Shown in pieces: positions 50,047 through 59,239 of a stretch of 64,000 nt of DNA. The notes below the pieces were generated by a model. It ran no database searches and was not told the origin of the DNA. It was given only the letters and a program-made list of their open reading frames with translations. Position 1 is the stretch's first letter, and each line of letters opens with the position of its first letter. Location: the NCBI GenBank assembly GCA_035650075.1, contig DASRII010000229.1:27055-91054 (forward strand), in the 5' to 3' direction. The stretch comes from DASSUC01 sp035650075 (lineage in GTDB: Bacteria > Actinomycetota > Actinomycetes > Mycobacteriales > Micromonosporaceae). A program made the position numbers and the translations under genes.

Positions 50047-51857
50047 CTCGGATAGTCCACTATGAACACCGGCGCGCCGATCCGGCTCGTGTCGGCCGGC
50101 CCGCCGACACCGTTGACGACGTGGTCGATCGTGCCGGCGCTGAGGTTGACCGTCATGATGTGGTGCAGTTTCACCCCCTCGGTGACCGGTACCTCGAACC
50201 CGTTCTCGGTGTGGATCGCCGGGTTGTTGCGGTTGAAGACGTACACGCCGGCGCCGTACAGGGTGTGCGTCCGCACCTCGTCGCCCACCTTGTAGCCGGC
50301 CCAGCCCTCGACGTCGCCGTTCATCCAGTCGGCCTGGGTCGGCGGGTCGTACGGCAGCTCGTTCTGGTACAGGATCGCCGTACCGCCCTCGCCGTTCCAG
50401 ACGACGTTGTACCGCTGGAAGTGCTCCACGAACAGCCCGAGCGCGGTCACGCGGGCACCGTTGACGACGACACCGTTGAGACCGGTATTGGTGTTCCAGC
50501 GCTGGGTATCGGTCAGCCCGTCGACGCCGTGGTCGCCCCGCCAGACCCAGGTGTGGTCGATGAGCACGTCGTCGCTGTTGACCTCGAGCGCGATCCGGGC
50601 CTTGCCGATGTGCGGGCCACCGACCCGGAAGTACACATCGGACAGTGTGGTCGGGTTGTCCGGATCGCTGGGCCGGTTGCCGTGTGGCTTACCCACCCGC
50701 AACAGGACCGGCGACTCCTCCAGACCCGCGTCGATCGTCACGCCCGCGACGACGACTCCGGGCGCGTCGGCGATGTCGAGCGGCGTCGCGCCGTTGACCG
50801 CCGTGAGCGTCGCGTGCCCCAGCCCGAGCACCACGGTACCGGGGCGCTTGACCTCGATGCTGCGGGCGATGTCGTAGATGCCGGGGGTCAGCAACAGGTT
50901 CCTGCCCCGCGCCAGCTGGTTGTTGATGGTGTGCACGGAGTCCGACGGCTTCGCCACGAAGAAGTCGGACAGCGGTACCGTGCGCCCCGGCGTCATGCCG
51001 GCGGCCCACGTGACACCGCTCGTGTTGCGCCGGGCGGCCGGTACCCGCACCTGATAAGCACCCTGCGCGTCGACGAACAGGTACGGCTTCTCGCGGCTGA
51101 CCGGCGTGGTGGCCAGGGTCGTGTAGGGCGGGGTCGGGAACGCGGCGTCACTCGGCGCACCGACGACCCCGGCGAAGACCTGGTTCCATACGGCGTTGGA
51201 CCAGCCGCCGACCTCGCTGTTGCGGGTCAGCCACTGCTGCTGCGAGCCGTTGATGACGAACGGCAACCGCGAGTCGGCGATGAAGCCACCGCTGGCGAAC
51301 TGCGGTCCGTTGCCACAGAAGTCCATCAGCGACAGGGTGGCGCCGCTGATGTTGAGCCGGCGCATGGACACCGCCTGGGAGACGGCCCAGAAGTTCGCCG
51401 CGGCCCGGCAGCCGGTGTGTCCGGCCAGGTTGATGTTCAGCGACAGATTGGACAGCGTGCGCCAGAAGTTGACCAGCGCGAGGCAGTTGGTGGTACCGCC
51501 GTTCTCCAGGCAGCGGTTGTAGACCTCGATCGTGCCGTTGATCACCACATCCGTGGGGGACGCGCCGAGGCCGGCGACCTCGGTGTAGTAGCCGACCTTG
51601 AACTGCAACGGCTGGGAAGCCGTGCCGTAGGTGCCTGGCTTGAACAGGAACGCGAAGCGCGCGGTACCCATCTCGTTGTCGACCTGGGCCGCGTGCGTGG
51701 CGTCGAGAGCCGCCTGGATCTCGCTGAGCGGCATGCTGGGATCGAAGACGGTGACATTGGGGCCGAGGTCCGGCGGCGCCGCGGAGGCCGCCGCCGGCAC
51801 GGCGGCGGCCGTCATGGTGACGGCCGCCAGCACGAGCCCGAGGGCTAGTCGGTTCAT
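50043..51857 (-). CDS. Secreted right-handed beta-helix protein
   Basis: 604 residues. After a signal peptide (LGLVLAAVTMTAAAVPAAASA) comes one large beta-helix domain of the pectate-lyase/GH55-like superfamily: GPNVTVFDPSMPLSEIQAAL, FLFKPGTYG, GYYTEVAGLG, NLLLTPGIYDI and a C-terminal NGVGGPAD. Relatives are often misnamed adenylyl cyclase in databases; nothing cyclase-like is present. It probably acts on a polysaccharide outside the cell. It starts 10 bp after its larger paralogue's stop, so the two form an operon. Confidence 0.82.
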   Translation of the reverse strand: MNRLALGLVLAAVTMTAAAVPAAASAAPPDLGPNVTVFDPSMPLSEIQAALDATHAAQVDNEMGTARFAFLFKPGTYGTASQPLQFKVGYYTEVAGLGASPTDVVINGTIEVYNRCLENGGTTNCLALVNFWRTLSNLSLNINLAGHTGCRAAANFWAVSQAVSMRRLNISGATLSLMDFCGNGPQFASGGFIADSRLPFVINGSQQQWLTRNSEVGGWSNAVWNQVFAGVVGAPSDAAFPTPPYTTLATTPVSREKPYLFVDAQGAYQVRVPAARRNTSGVTWAAGMTPGRTVPLSDFFVAKPSDSVHTINNQLARGRNLLLTPGIYDIARSIEVKRPGTVVLGLGHATLTAVNGATPLDIADAPGVVVAGVTIDAGLEESPVLLRVGKPHGNRPSDPDNPTTLSDVYFRVGGPHIGKARIALEVNSDDVLIDHTWVWRGDHGVDGLTDTQRWNTNTGLNGVVVNGARVTALGLFVEHFQRYNVVWNGEGGTAILYQNELPYDPPTQADWMNGDVEGWAGYKVGDEVRTHTLYGAGVYVFNRNNPAIHTENGFEVPVTEGVKLHHIMTVNLSAGTIDHVVNGVGGPADTSRIGAPVFIVDYPS

Positions 51858-51867
51858 GTGTCCTCTC

Positions 51868-54489
51868 TCAGGGGTACGCGACCAGATAGACGACCTGTGT
51901 CGTCGAGTTGGCCGGTCCACCGGTGTTGTTGATGACGCGGTTGATCGTGCCTACCCCGCCCAGCGAGACGATCACCATGTCGGTGAACTGCACTCCGGTC
52001 CGGGTCGGCACCTCGAAGGCGCGTTCGGCCACAATGGACGGATCGGCGTTGAAGACGCAGTAGCTGCCCATTCCCCACGCCTGGTGTGTCGTCACCGCGT
52101 CCGCCACCTTGTAGGCGGCGTAGCCGCGGGTGGACCCGTTCATCCACGCGGCCATGTTCGGCGGGTCGTACGGCATCTCGTTCTGGTAGAAGTACGTCCG
52201 GCCGCCGTTGCCGTTCCAGATCGTCTGGTACTTCTGGTAGTGCTCGACGAACAGGCCGTACATCACCACGTTGGTTCCGTTCACGATGAGCCCGGTGTCG
52301 GCGGTGTTGGTGGTCCAGCCGACGCCGCTGCCGTGGTCGGCGCGCCACAGCCACATGTGGTCGCCGATGACGAAGTTGCTGTTCACGACGAGGCTCGTGG
52401 TGGCCTTGCCGACACCGGCGCCGCCGACCCGGAAGTACACGTCGTGCAACGAGATCGGGTTGGCCGAGTTGTTGGCATTGGATCCAGCGGGCCCGACCTC
52501 GACCAGTACCGGCGAGTTGGCCGTACCGGCGTCGAACAGCAGCCCGGCCACCTTGACCCCGGCCACGTCCGCGACGGTCATCGCGGCGATGCCGTTGTCC
52601 GGGATCAGCGTCGCCAGGCCGAAGCCGAGTACCACCGCGTCCGGCCGGTTGACCCGGATCGTCTCCGACAGGTGGTACACGCCCGGGGTCACGAGCAGGT
52701 TCTTACCCTGGGCCAGGGCCGCGTTCATCGTCGCCGCACTCGTACCAGGCCGGGCGATGAAGAACTGGCTCAACGACATCGACGAGCCCTCGGGGGTGCG
52801 GTTGAACCAGCTCGTACCCGCCGAGTTGGTCCGCAGCCCCGGTACGAACACCCGGTACTCGCCGTTGCCCGCGACGTACAGGAACGGCTTCTCGCGGACG
52901 ATCGGGGTCTGCGCGACGACAGTGTGCGACGGGTTCGGGAAGTGGTTCGGCGGTGCCCCGACGACGCCGGTGAACACCATGTTCCACACCGAGCCGGACC
53001 AGCTGCCGAATTGGCTGTTGCGCGAGAACCACTGCTGCTGCGAGCCGGAGACGACCGCGCCGTCGACCTTCGTGTCGGCCATCAGCCCACCGCTGGACCA
53101 GCCGTCGCCGCCGTTCCACAGCTGGATCTGGTTCTGCGTACCACGCAGGTGCATGCGCCGGTACGGCGCCGCCTGCGATACCGCGTACCGCTCGACGGTC
53201 ACGCCGGCCGGCAGGGTCACCGACAGGTTCTCTGCGCCGCGCCAGAAGTTCTGCGTGGCATTGCCGCCCATCCAGAACGCCTCGACCCGCACGTGGCCGT
53301 TGAGGTTGACGTCGTCGGGCGAGAAGCCCAGACCCATGATGTGCGTGTAGAAGCCGACGTTGGCGTCCGCGGTGTAGTTGCCCGGTTTGAACATCACCGC
53401 GAACCGGTTCGTGCCGAACTGGTTCGTCTCCTGCTGGGTGAAGATCGTGTTCAGTCTACTTTGGATGGTCGACGTCGGCGTCGACGGATCGAAGACGAAC
53501 GCGTTGGGTCCGAAATTAGGGTTGAACGGGTCGGTCGGCTCGACCGGGTTGCCGGTCGGGGTCGGTGAGGGCGTCGGTGAGGGTGTCGGCGACGGCGGAG
53601 CCCCGGAGACGAACACCTGCAACTCGAACAGCGAGTAGCCGAATCCGGTGGCCCGCTGGGTGCCGAACATCCGCACGTACCGCCCGCTACCGGTGATGTC
53701 GAGCGTCTGCACGCCCCCGGCTCCGGTGGTGGTCGAGAAGATGGTCGTCCAGGTCGTCGCGTTGGTCGAGGTCTGTATCTGGAACGCCCGCGCGAACGCC
53801 GCCTCCCACCGCAGGACGACCCGGCAAACGGAGACGGTGCTGCCGAGGTCGACCTGTATCCACTGTGGATCGCTGAACGCGCTGGACCAGCGGGTGGCGT
53901 TGTTGCCGTCGACCGCGTTGGAGGCGGGGAAGCTGGGGTTCTCGACCGAGGAGGCGGTAGCCGGCCTGCCCTGCGCCACGTTGGTCGTGCCGCATACCGG
54001 TGTGCCGGTCTCGCCGAAGACCTGGAACTCCCAGAGCGAGTAGCCGTACTGGGTCGCCCGCTGGGTGCCGAACATCCGCACGTACCGGCCCGTGCCGGAG
54101 ACCGGCAAGGTCTGCGTACCGCCGGTGCCGGTGGTCGTCGAGAAGATGGTCGTCCAGTCCGTGGCGTTGGCCGATACCTGGATCTGGAAGGCCCTGCCGT
54201 ACGCGGCCTCCCACTGCAGCACCACCTGGGTGACGCTGGCGGTGACGCCGAGGTCGACCTGCAGCCATTGCGGGTCGCTGAACGCGCTGGACCACCGTGT
54301 GCCGGTGTTGCCGTCGACCGCGTTGGCGGCGGGGGTACCGGCGTTCTCGGTCGACGAGGCGGTCGCCGGCTTCCCCTGCGACAGCAGGACGACGGCGGCA
54401 TCCGCGGGGTTCACGGCGATCACAACCAGGGATGCGGCGGCGGCCAGTGCCGTCGAAATCCCGAGAGCGATGGGAAGGCGAGATCTCAT
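51868..54489 (-). CDS. Secreted protein: two F5/8C (CBM32) domains + beta-helix
   Basis: 873 residues. After a signal peptide come two discoidin/CBM32 domains (about 32-165 and 175-305), each with SxxxxNAVDGN..TRWSSAFSDPQW. A Pro/Thr-Ser linker near 310-325 leads to a beta-helix domain (about 335-873) homologous to the next gene (GPNAFVFDPSTPTSTIQ, VMFKPGNYT, NLLVTPGVYHL). The CBM domains would dock it on glycan. ATG 54489 has GCAGGA upstream. A LacI-type operator lies 77 bp upstream. Confidence 0.87.
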   Translation of the reverse strand: MRSRLPIALGISTALAAAASLVVIAVNPADAAVVLLSQGKPATASSTENAGTPAANAVDGNTGTRWSSAFSDPQWLQVDLGVTASVTQVVLQWEAAYGRAFQIQVSANATDWTTIFSTTTGTGGTQTLPVSGTGRYVRMFGTQRATQYGYSLWEFQVFGETGTPVCGTTNVAQGRPATASSVENPSFPASNAVDGNNATRWSSAFSDPQWIQVDLGSTVSVCRVVLRWEAAFARAFQIQTSTNATTWTTIFSTTTGAGGVQTLDITGSGRYVRMFGTQRATGFGYSLFELQVFVSGAPPSPTPSPTPSPTPTGNPVEPTDPFNPNFGPNAFVFDPSTPTSTIQSRLNTIFTQQETNQFGTNRFAVMFKPGNYTADANVGFYTHIMGLGFSPDDVNLNGHVRVEAFWMGGNATQNFWRGAENLSVTLPAGVTVERYAVSQAAPYRRMHLRGTQNQIQLWNGGDGWSSGGLMADTKVDGAVVSGSQQQWFSRNSQFGSWSGSVWNMVFTGVVGAPPNHFPNPSHTVVAQTPIVREKPFLYVAGNGEYRVFVPGLRTNSAGTSWFNRTPEGSSMSLSQFFIARPGTSAATMNAALAQGKNLLVTPGVYHLSETIRVNRPDAVVLGFGLATLIPDNGIAAMTVADVAGVKVAGLLFDAGTANSPVLVEVGPAGSNANNSANPISLHDVYFRVGGAGVGKATTSLVVNSNFVIGDHMWLWRADHGSGVGWTTNTADTGLIVNGTNVVMYGLFVEHYQKYQTIWNGNGGRTYFYQNEMPYDPPNMAAWMNGSTRGYAAYKVADAVTTHQAWGMGSYCVFNADPSIVAERAFEVPTRTGVQFTDMVIVSLGGVGTINRVINNTGGPANSTTQVVYLVAYP
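53858..53870. repeat. Dispersed palindrome ATCCACTGTGGAT
   Basis: Perfect 6-bp arms around T in the second CBM32 domain. The frame reads CCA-CAG-TGG (Pro-Gln-Trp), where the first CBM32 copy has a different codon set for the same residues. Confidence 0.7.
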
Positions 54490-54565
54490 GGTGTCCTGCC
54501 TGTCTGGAGTCAGCATGGTGCTGCCACCCGACACCCAGGGTCGTTGCCGGACCGCGTCGGCGGCT

Positions 54566-54577
54566 GAGAGCGCTCTC
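54566..54577. promoter_or_regulatory. LacI-type operator GAGAGCGCTCTC
   Basis: A perfect 12-bp palindrome centred on GAGCGCTC, the core of CebR/CelR-type LacI operators (TGGGAGCGCTCCCA). It lies between the beta-helix operon and the ROK gene; no LacI gene is in the window. Direct repeats CTCGAGTC at 54590-54597 and 54614-54621 lie beside it. Confidence 0.7.
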
Positions 54578-54628
54578 TAGAGGGCGCGGCTCGAGTCTGA
54601 CTCCGAACTCACCCTCGAGTCAAGATGT

Positions 54629-55864
54629 CTATCGATGTTTGGCGGCGCGATGTTCGGCCCGGAGGGCCGGTGCCCCGCCGGCCGTCAGCAGGCGCGCGAT
54701 CGGTAGCGTGGCAGCGCCGAGCGCCACCGCGTCCACGCCCAGCCGGCACAGCTCGATGGACGCCTGCGCGTACGGCTGCCGTAGCGCGTGGTCCGCGGCG
54801 GCACTGCGGATCGCGGGCAGCAGATGGGTACCGAGCGCGATCCCGGCCCAGCCGCCCAGCACGATCCGTTCGGGGTTGAAAAGGTTGATCAGGTCGGCGA
54901 CGCCGGCACCCAGGTACCCGGCCGTCTCGTCGAGCACTGCTCGGGCCGTGGCCGACCGCGCGGCGTCGGCGAACAGACTGTCGAGCTGCGATTCCTCGTC
55001 CGCGCCCGGCACGGCCTTACCGCGGCGCGCCTGCCGGTACCGGTCGATGATGGCGCCTGCGCCGACGTACGCCTCGAGGCAGCCCCGGGCACCGCACCGG
55101 CACGACCGTCCACCGTAGACCAGCGTGGTGTGCCCCCACTCCCCCGCGCTGCTGGACGCCCCGCGGTACGTGAACCCGTTGGTGACGATCGCCGCGCCGA
55201 CGCCGGAGCCAACGAGCGCGAAGACGGCGTGCCGCGCGCCCCGGCCGGCACCGAACCACATCTCGGCCTGGCCCAGCGTCTTGGCGCCGTTGTCGATGTG
55301 CAGCGGCAGCTCGGTACCGGCGCGCAGCAGGCGTTCCAGGGCCACGCCGTCCCAGCCGAACGCCTGCCCGTGGACGACCGCCTCGGCACCCTGCTCGACG
55401 ACGCCGGACACTCCGATACCCACGCCCAGTATGTCCGATGTGGACACTCCGGCGGTCTCCGTGACGTGTGCCAAGCCGGTCAGGATGTGCTTCACCACGG
55501 TGTCCGGATCGGGCCGGGCGCGGTCGATCGGGTAGTCGGTCTTGGCCAGGGGCGCCATCGCGAAGTCGAACAGCTCGACCCGGACCCGGGTCTCCCCGAC
55601 GTCCACGCCGACCACCGCCGCGTACTGCGGCGCCACCTGCAACCGGATGCCCGGCCGCCCGCCGTCGGACTCCACCGCGCCGGCCTCGACGACCAGCCCC
55701 TCGTCGATCAGCTCGGCGATGACGATGCTGACGGCGGCCTGGCTCAGACCGGTCCGGCGGGCCAGGTCCTGGCGGGTCAGCGGGCCGTCGAGGAACAGCG
55801 TGGACAGCAGGACCGACCGGTTGCGCCGGCGCAGGGTCCGATTCGTCGCTCGCTCGAGTTGCAC
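54629..55864 (-). CDS. ROK-family transcriptional repressor
   Basis: 411 residues. An N-terminal winged helix (GPLTRQDLARRTGLSQAAVSIVIAELIDEGLV) is fused to a sugar-kinase-like ROK domain with GVDVGETRVRVELFDF, the zinc motif CRCGARGCLEAY, and VGIGVSGVV. Such proteins repress sugar genes until a sugar or sugar phosphate binds. GTG 55864 has a GAGGGG site. It is divergent from the sugar ABC importer and most likely controls it. Confidence 0.92.
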   Translation of the reverse strand: MQLERATNRTLRRRNRSVLLSTLFLDGPLTRQDLARRTGLSQAAVSIVIAELIDEGLVVEAGAVESDGGRPGIRLQVAPQYAAVVGVDVGETRVRVELFDFAMAPLAKTDYPIDRARPDPDTVVKHILTGLAHVTETAGVSTSDILGVGIGVSGVVEQGAEAVVHGQAFGWDGVALERLLRAGTELPLHIDNGAKTLGQAEMWFGAGRGARHAVFALVGSGVGAAIVTNGFTYRGASSSAGEWGHTTLVYGGRSCRCGARGCLEAYVGAGAIIDRYRQARRGKAVPGADEESQLDSLFADAARSATARAVLDETAGYLGAGVADLINLFNPERIVLGGWAGIALGTHLLPAIRSAAADHALRQPYAQASIELCRLGVDAVALGAATLPIARLLTAGGAPALRAEHRAAKHR

Positions 55865-55925
55865 CCGTCAACCCCCCTCGGGACAGTCACTGTACGGGCA
55901 CCCTTGACGCGGTGGGGTGCGTGGG

Positions 55926-55950
55926 ACTTCAATAACGGCGTGAATTAAGT
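55926..55950. promoter_or_regulatory. AT-rich imperfect inverted repeat, candidate ROK operator
   Basis: ACTTCAATAA-CGGCG-TGAATTAAGT has arms matching at 7 of 10 positions. It lies in the 249-bp gap between the ROK gene and the sugar-binding protein gene. The AT-rich arms stand out from the GC-rich background, as in NagC/XylR-type sites. Confidence 0.55.
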
Positions 55951-56113
55951 CTCAATGTAACCCTGCGCCCTCGGTGCGAGGGGGCTCCGCCACCCTCGCG
56001 CTCCCCCGAAGGCTCACCATCCCCATCCCTCGGCCGCCGGTCCGACCCGTGCGCCGCGCCGGACCCGCACGCCCGTCCCGCCGGCTGGCCCGTACCCCGA
56101 GAAGGGTTTTGCT

Positions 56114-57412
56114 GTGCCGAAGAGACTCTGCACGACGGTCGCCGCGGCGCTGCTGCTGGTGGCCGGCCTCGCGGCCTGCGGTGATGATTCCGACTCCGCC
56201 GCGCAACCCAAGACCTTGACGTACTGGGCCAGCAACCAAGGGTCCAGTTTGGACGCTGACAAGCAGATCCTGCAGCCCGAGCTCGACAAGTTCGAACGGC
56301 AGACCGGCATCAAGGTGACGGTCGAGGTCGTGCCGTGGTCGGATCTGCTCAATCGCCTGTTGGCCGCCGCGACCTCCGGACAGGGGCCGGACGTCGTGAA
56401 CATCGGCAACACCTGGTCGGCGTCGCTGCAAGCCACCGGGGCGTTCATCCCGTTCGACGACGCGACGTTGGCGACGGTCGGCGGCAAGGACCGGTTCGTG
56501 CCGGCCGCGCTCGCCTCCGCCGGTGCGGCCGGACAGCCGCCCACTGCGGTACCGATCTACAGCCTCGCGTACGCCCTCTACTACAACAAGCAGATGTTCA
56601 CCGCCGCCGGGATCACGAGCCCACCGACGACGTGGGAGGACCTCGTCGCCGCGGGCAAGAAGCTGACCAACGGCGGCAAGTGGGGCCTGGCCATCGAGGG
56701 CGCCAACGTCTCGGAGAACGCGCACCACGCGTTCACGTTCAGCCAGCAGTACGGCGGCGAGTGGTTCGACCCGGCCGGCAAGCCGACGTTCGACACCCCG
56801 CAGAACGTGTCGGCCATCAAGCGGTACATCGACCTGATGGCCGTGGACAAGATTGCCAACCCGAGCAACGCGGAGTATGCGCAGAACCAGTCCGTCTCCG
56901 ACTTCGCCAACGGCAAGGTGGGCATGCTGCTGTGGCAGGCGGCCGGTGCGTCGCTCAAGGCGCAGAGCATGGCCGCGGACGCGTACGGGGTCGCGCCGGT
57001 GCCGTTCCTGCAGTCCCCGCCGGCCGGTGGCAAGCGGGTCAACAGCATGGTGGCCGGCATCAACATGGCGGTCTTCAAGCACACGAAGAACCGCGACGCC
57101 GCGCTGCAGTTCGTCAAGTTCATCACCAGCGACGAGGAGCAGGTGATCCTGAACAAGACCTACGGTTCGCTCCCGTCGGTGAAGACGGTCAGCGGCGACG
57201 CGGCGTTCCAGGCACCCGAACAGCAGGCGCTGCAACAGGTACTGGGCTCGACCGCGGCACCGCTGCCGCAGGTGGCTCAGGAGAGCCAGTTCGAGACGCT
57301 CGTCGGTACCGCGATGAAGGAATTGTTCGCGGACGCCGCTAGCGGCAAGCCGATTACGGAAGCGATGGTGAAACAGAAGCTCAGCGACGCGCAGCAACAG
57401 GTTCGCGGCTGA
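56114..57412 (+). CDS. Sugar ABC transporter substrate-binding lipoprotein
   Basis: 432 residues of the family 1 (MalE-like) binding proteins. The lipobox LVAGLAAC puts the anchor at Cys22. It continues with LTYWASNQGSS, GQGPDVVNIGNTWSASL and VPIYSLAYALYYNKQMF. It binds an oligosaccharide outside the membrane and delivers it to the two permeases that follow. GTG 56114 is preceded by an AAGGG site. The neighbouring GH1 enzyme suggests a beta-linked disaccharide or oligosaccharide as ligand. Confidence 0.93.
   Translation: MPKRLCTTVAAALLLVAGLAACGDDSDSAAQPKTLTYWASNQGSSLDADKQILQPELDKFERQTGIKVTVEVVPWSDLLNRLLAAATSGQGPDVVNIGNTWSASLQATGAFIPFDDATLATVGGKDRFVPAALASAGAAGQPPTAVPIYSLAYALYYNKQMFTAAGITSPPTTWEDLVAAGKKLTNGGKWGLAIEGANVSENAHHAFTFSQQYGGEWFDPAGKPTFDTPQNVSAIKRYIDLMAVDKIANPSNAEYAQNQSVSDFANGKVGMLLWQAAGASLKAQSMAADAYGVAPVPFLQSPPAGGKRVNSMVAGINMAVFKHTKNRDAALQFVKFITSDEEQVILNKTYGSLPSVKTVSGDAAFQAPEQQALQQVLGSTAAPLPQVAQESQFETLVGTAMKELFADAASGKPITEAMVKQKLSDAQQQVRG
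56242..56254. repeat. Dispersed palindrome GTCCAGTTTGGAC
   Basis: Full-arm copy in the binding-protein gene, read TCC-AGT-TTG-GAC (Ser-Ser-Leu-Asp), with two codons (AGT, TTG) that are rare in this gene. Confidence 0.75.
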
Positions 57413-57420
57413 CACACCCC

Positions 57421-58407
57421 ATGGCCACCACCACCGCGGCCTCGCCGCAGTTGGGCTCGCAGGGACCGCCCGGTTCGTCGCCGGTGCGGTCCCGGCGGGT
57501 TCGCGGTGCCCGCCGGTCGCGGCTGCCGTACATCCTGCTACTGCCGGCACTGGTACTCGAGCTCGGCGTCCACGTGATCCCGATGGTGGTCGGGGTGTGG
57601 ATGAGCCTGCTCGAGCTGACCCAGTTCCACATCCGCGACTGGTCCACGGCGCCGTTCGTGGGCCTGGAGAACTACCGGTCCACATTGGACGTCGACACGG
57701 TCACCGGTCGCGAGCTGCTGCACTCGTTCTGGGTCACGGTCGCGTACACCACGGCATCCGTCGGGCTGTCCTGGCTACTCGGGGCGAGCGCGGCGGTGTT
57801 CCTGCAGCGGCCGTTCCGCGGCCGGGCCTTCCTGCGCACGCTGTTCCTCACGCCGTACGCGCTACCGGTGTACGCGGCCGTCATCACGTGGTCGTTCATG
57901 TACCAACGGGACACCGGACTGATCAACCACGTGCTCGTCGACCAGCTCGGAGTCGTCGACCACCGGCCGTTCTGGCTGATCGGCGGCAACAGCTTCGTGG
58001 CCGTGCTCGTCGTATCGGTGTGGCGGTCCTGGCCGTTCGCGTTCCTGTGCCTGATGGCCGGCCTGCAGAACGTACCGGAGGACCTGTACGAGGCCGCATA
58101 CCTCGACGGTGCGGGGTTCTGGCGCCGGCTGCAGTACATCACGCTGCCGGGGCTGCGACCGGTCAACCAGGTACTGCTGCTCGTGCTGTTTCTGTGGACG
58201 TTCAACGACTTCAACACCCCGTACCTGCTCTTCGGCGGCTCCGCCCCGCACCAGGCGGACCTGATCTCCATCCACATCTACGAAAGCTCGTTCATCACCT
58301 GGGACTTCGGGGTCGGGTCGGCCATGTCGGTGGCGCTGCTGCTGTTCCTGCTCGTGGTCACCGCCGGCTACCTGGTGCTATTCCGACGGAGGAGGATCGA
58401 TGCATGA
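57421..58407 (+). CDS. Sugar ABC transporter permease (MalF-like)
   Basis: 328 residues with six membrane helices and the EAA loop EAAYLDGAGFWRRLQYITLP at about 220-240 that contacts the ATPase. A basic, Pro-rich N-terminus of about 35 residues precedes the first helix. It follows the binding-protein gene by 8 bp and overlaps the next permease gene by 8 bp, so the transporter genes are one operon. Confidence 0.93.
   Translation: MATTTAASPQLGSQGPPGSSPVRSRRVRGARRSRLPYILLLPALVLELGVHVIPMVVGVWMSLLELTQFHIRDWSTAPFVGLENYRSTLDVDTVTGRELLHSFWVTVAYTTASVGLSWLLGASAAVFLQRPFRGRAFLRTLFLTPYALPVYAAVITWSFMYQRDTGLINHVLVDQLGVVDHRPFWLIGGNSFVAVLVVSVWRSWPFAFLCLMAGLQNVPEDLYEAAYLDGAGFWRRLQYITLPGLRPVNQVLLLVLFLWTFNDFNTPYLLFGGSAPHQADLISIHIYESSFITWDFGVGSAMSVALLLFLLVVTAGYLVLFRRRRIDA
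57678..57690. repeat. Dispersed palindrome GTCCACATTGGAC
   Basis: Full-arm copy in the MalF-like gene, read TCC-ACA-TTG-GAC (Ser-Thr-Leu-Asp). Confidence 0.75.
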
Positions 58408-59239
58408 GACCACCGGCGAGCGCTGGGGCCGGCGCGTGGTGCTCACCCTGCTCACCGTCTTCACGGTCACACCGCTGTACGTGATGCTCAGCTCGGCGGC
58501 GAAGCCGCTGCGCGACGTGCAGAACGACTTCACCTGGCTGCCGAGCCGGCCGACCCTGCAGGCGTTCGTGGACATGTGGCGAACCGTGCCGCTCGGCCGG
58601 TACCTCGTGAACAGCCTCGTGGTCTCCAGCATCGCCGCGGTGTTCTCGGTAACCGTGGCCATCTTCGCGGCGTTCGCGCTGAGCCGGTACCGCTTCCGCG
58701 GCCGCGGCGTGTTCTCGGTGACCGTGCTGGCCACCCAGATGTTCCCCGGGATCCTGTTCCTGTTGCCGCTGTTCCTCATCTACGTCAACCTCGGCAACGC
58801 CACCGGCATCGAGCTGTACGCGAGCCGTACCGGGCTCATCATCACGTACCTCACGTTCTCGCTGCCGTTCTCCATCTGGATGCTCACCGGGTACTTCGAC
58901 TCGATCCCGCGCGGGCTGGACGAGGCGGCCGCGGTCGACGGCGCCGGACCGTTGCGCACCCTGGCCCAGGTGATCCTGCCGTCGGCGGTACCGGGCATCG
59001 TCGCGGTCACCGTGTACGCGTTCATGACGGCGTGGGGCGAGGTGCTGTTCGCCTCGGTGATGACCGACGGTCAGTCGCGCACGTTGGCCGTGGGCCTGCA
59101 GGGCTACTCGACCCAGTACCTCGTGTACTGGAACCAGGTAATGGCCGCGTCCCTCGTCGTGAGCGTCCCGGTGGTAGCCGGTTTCCTGTTCCTGCAACGG
59201 TATTTCGTCGCCGGGCTCACCGCGGGAGCCGTCAAGTGA
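58400..59239 (+). CDS. Sugar ABC transporter permease (MalG-like)
   Basis: 279 residues with six membrane helices and the EAA loop DEAAAVDGAGPLRTLAQVILP near 173-193. A GGAGG site inside the previous gene drives ATG 58400. No ATP-binding subunit is encoded nearby, so this importer must borrow one, as actinobacterial CUT1 systems commonly do with a shared MsiK-type ATPase. Confidence 0.93.
   Translation: MHETTGERWGRRVVLTLLTVFTVTPLYVMLSSAAKPLRDVQNDFTWLPSRPTLQAFVDMWRTVPLGRYLVNSLVVSSIAAVFSVTVAIFAAFALSRYRFRGRGVFSVTVLATQMFPGILFLLPLFLIYVNLGNATGIELYASRTGLIITYLTFSLPFSIWMLTGYFDSIPRGLDEAAAVDGAGPLRTLAQVILPSAVPGIVAVTVYAFMTAWGEVLFASVMTDGQSRTLAVGLQGYSTQYLVYWNQVMAASLVVSVPVVAGFLFLQRYFVAGLTAGAVK

Noticed and set aside
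51631..53568. A 645-residue plus-strand open frame
   Set aside because: It is the antisense of the two beta-helix genes, with no start signal and biased composition.
53565..53600. Short tandem repeat in the CBM32-beta-helix gene as a possible mobile or CRISPR repeat
   Set aside because: It encodes a Pro/Ser/Thr linker (PSPTPSPTP) in frame, so it is an ordinary protein linker.
50043..54489. Adenylyl cyclase label for the beta-helix proteins
   Set aside because: No cyclase motif is present; the label is a database habit for this family.
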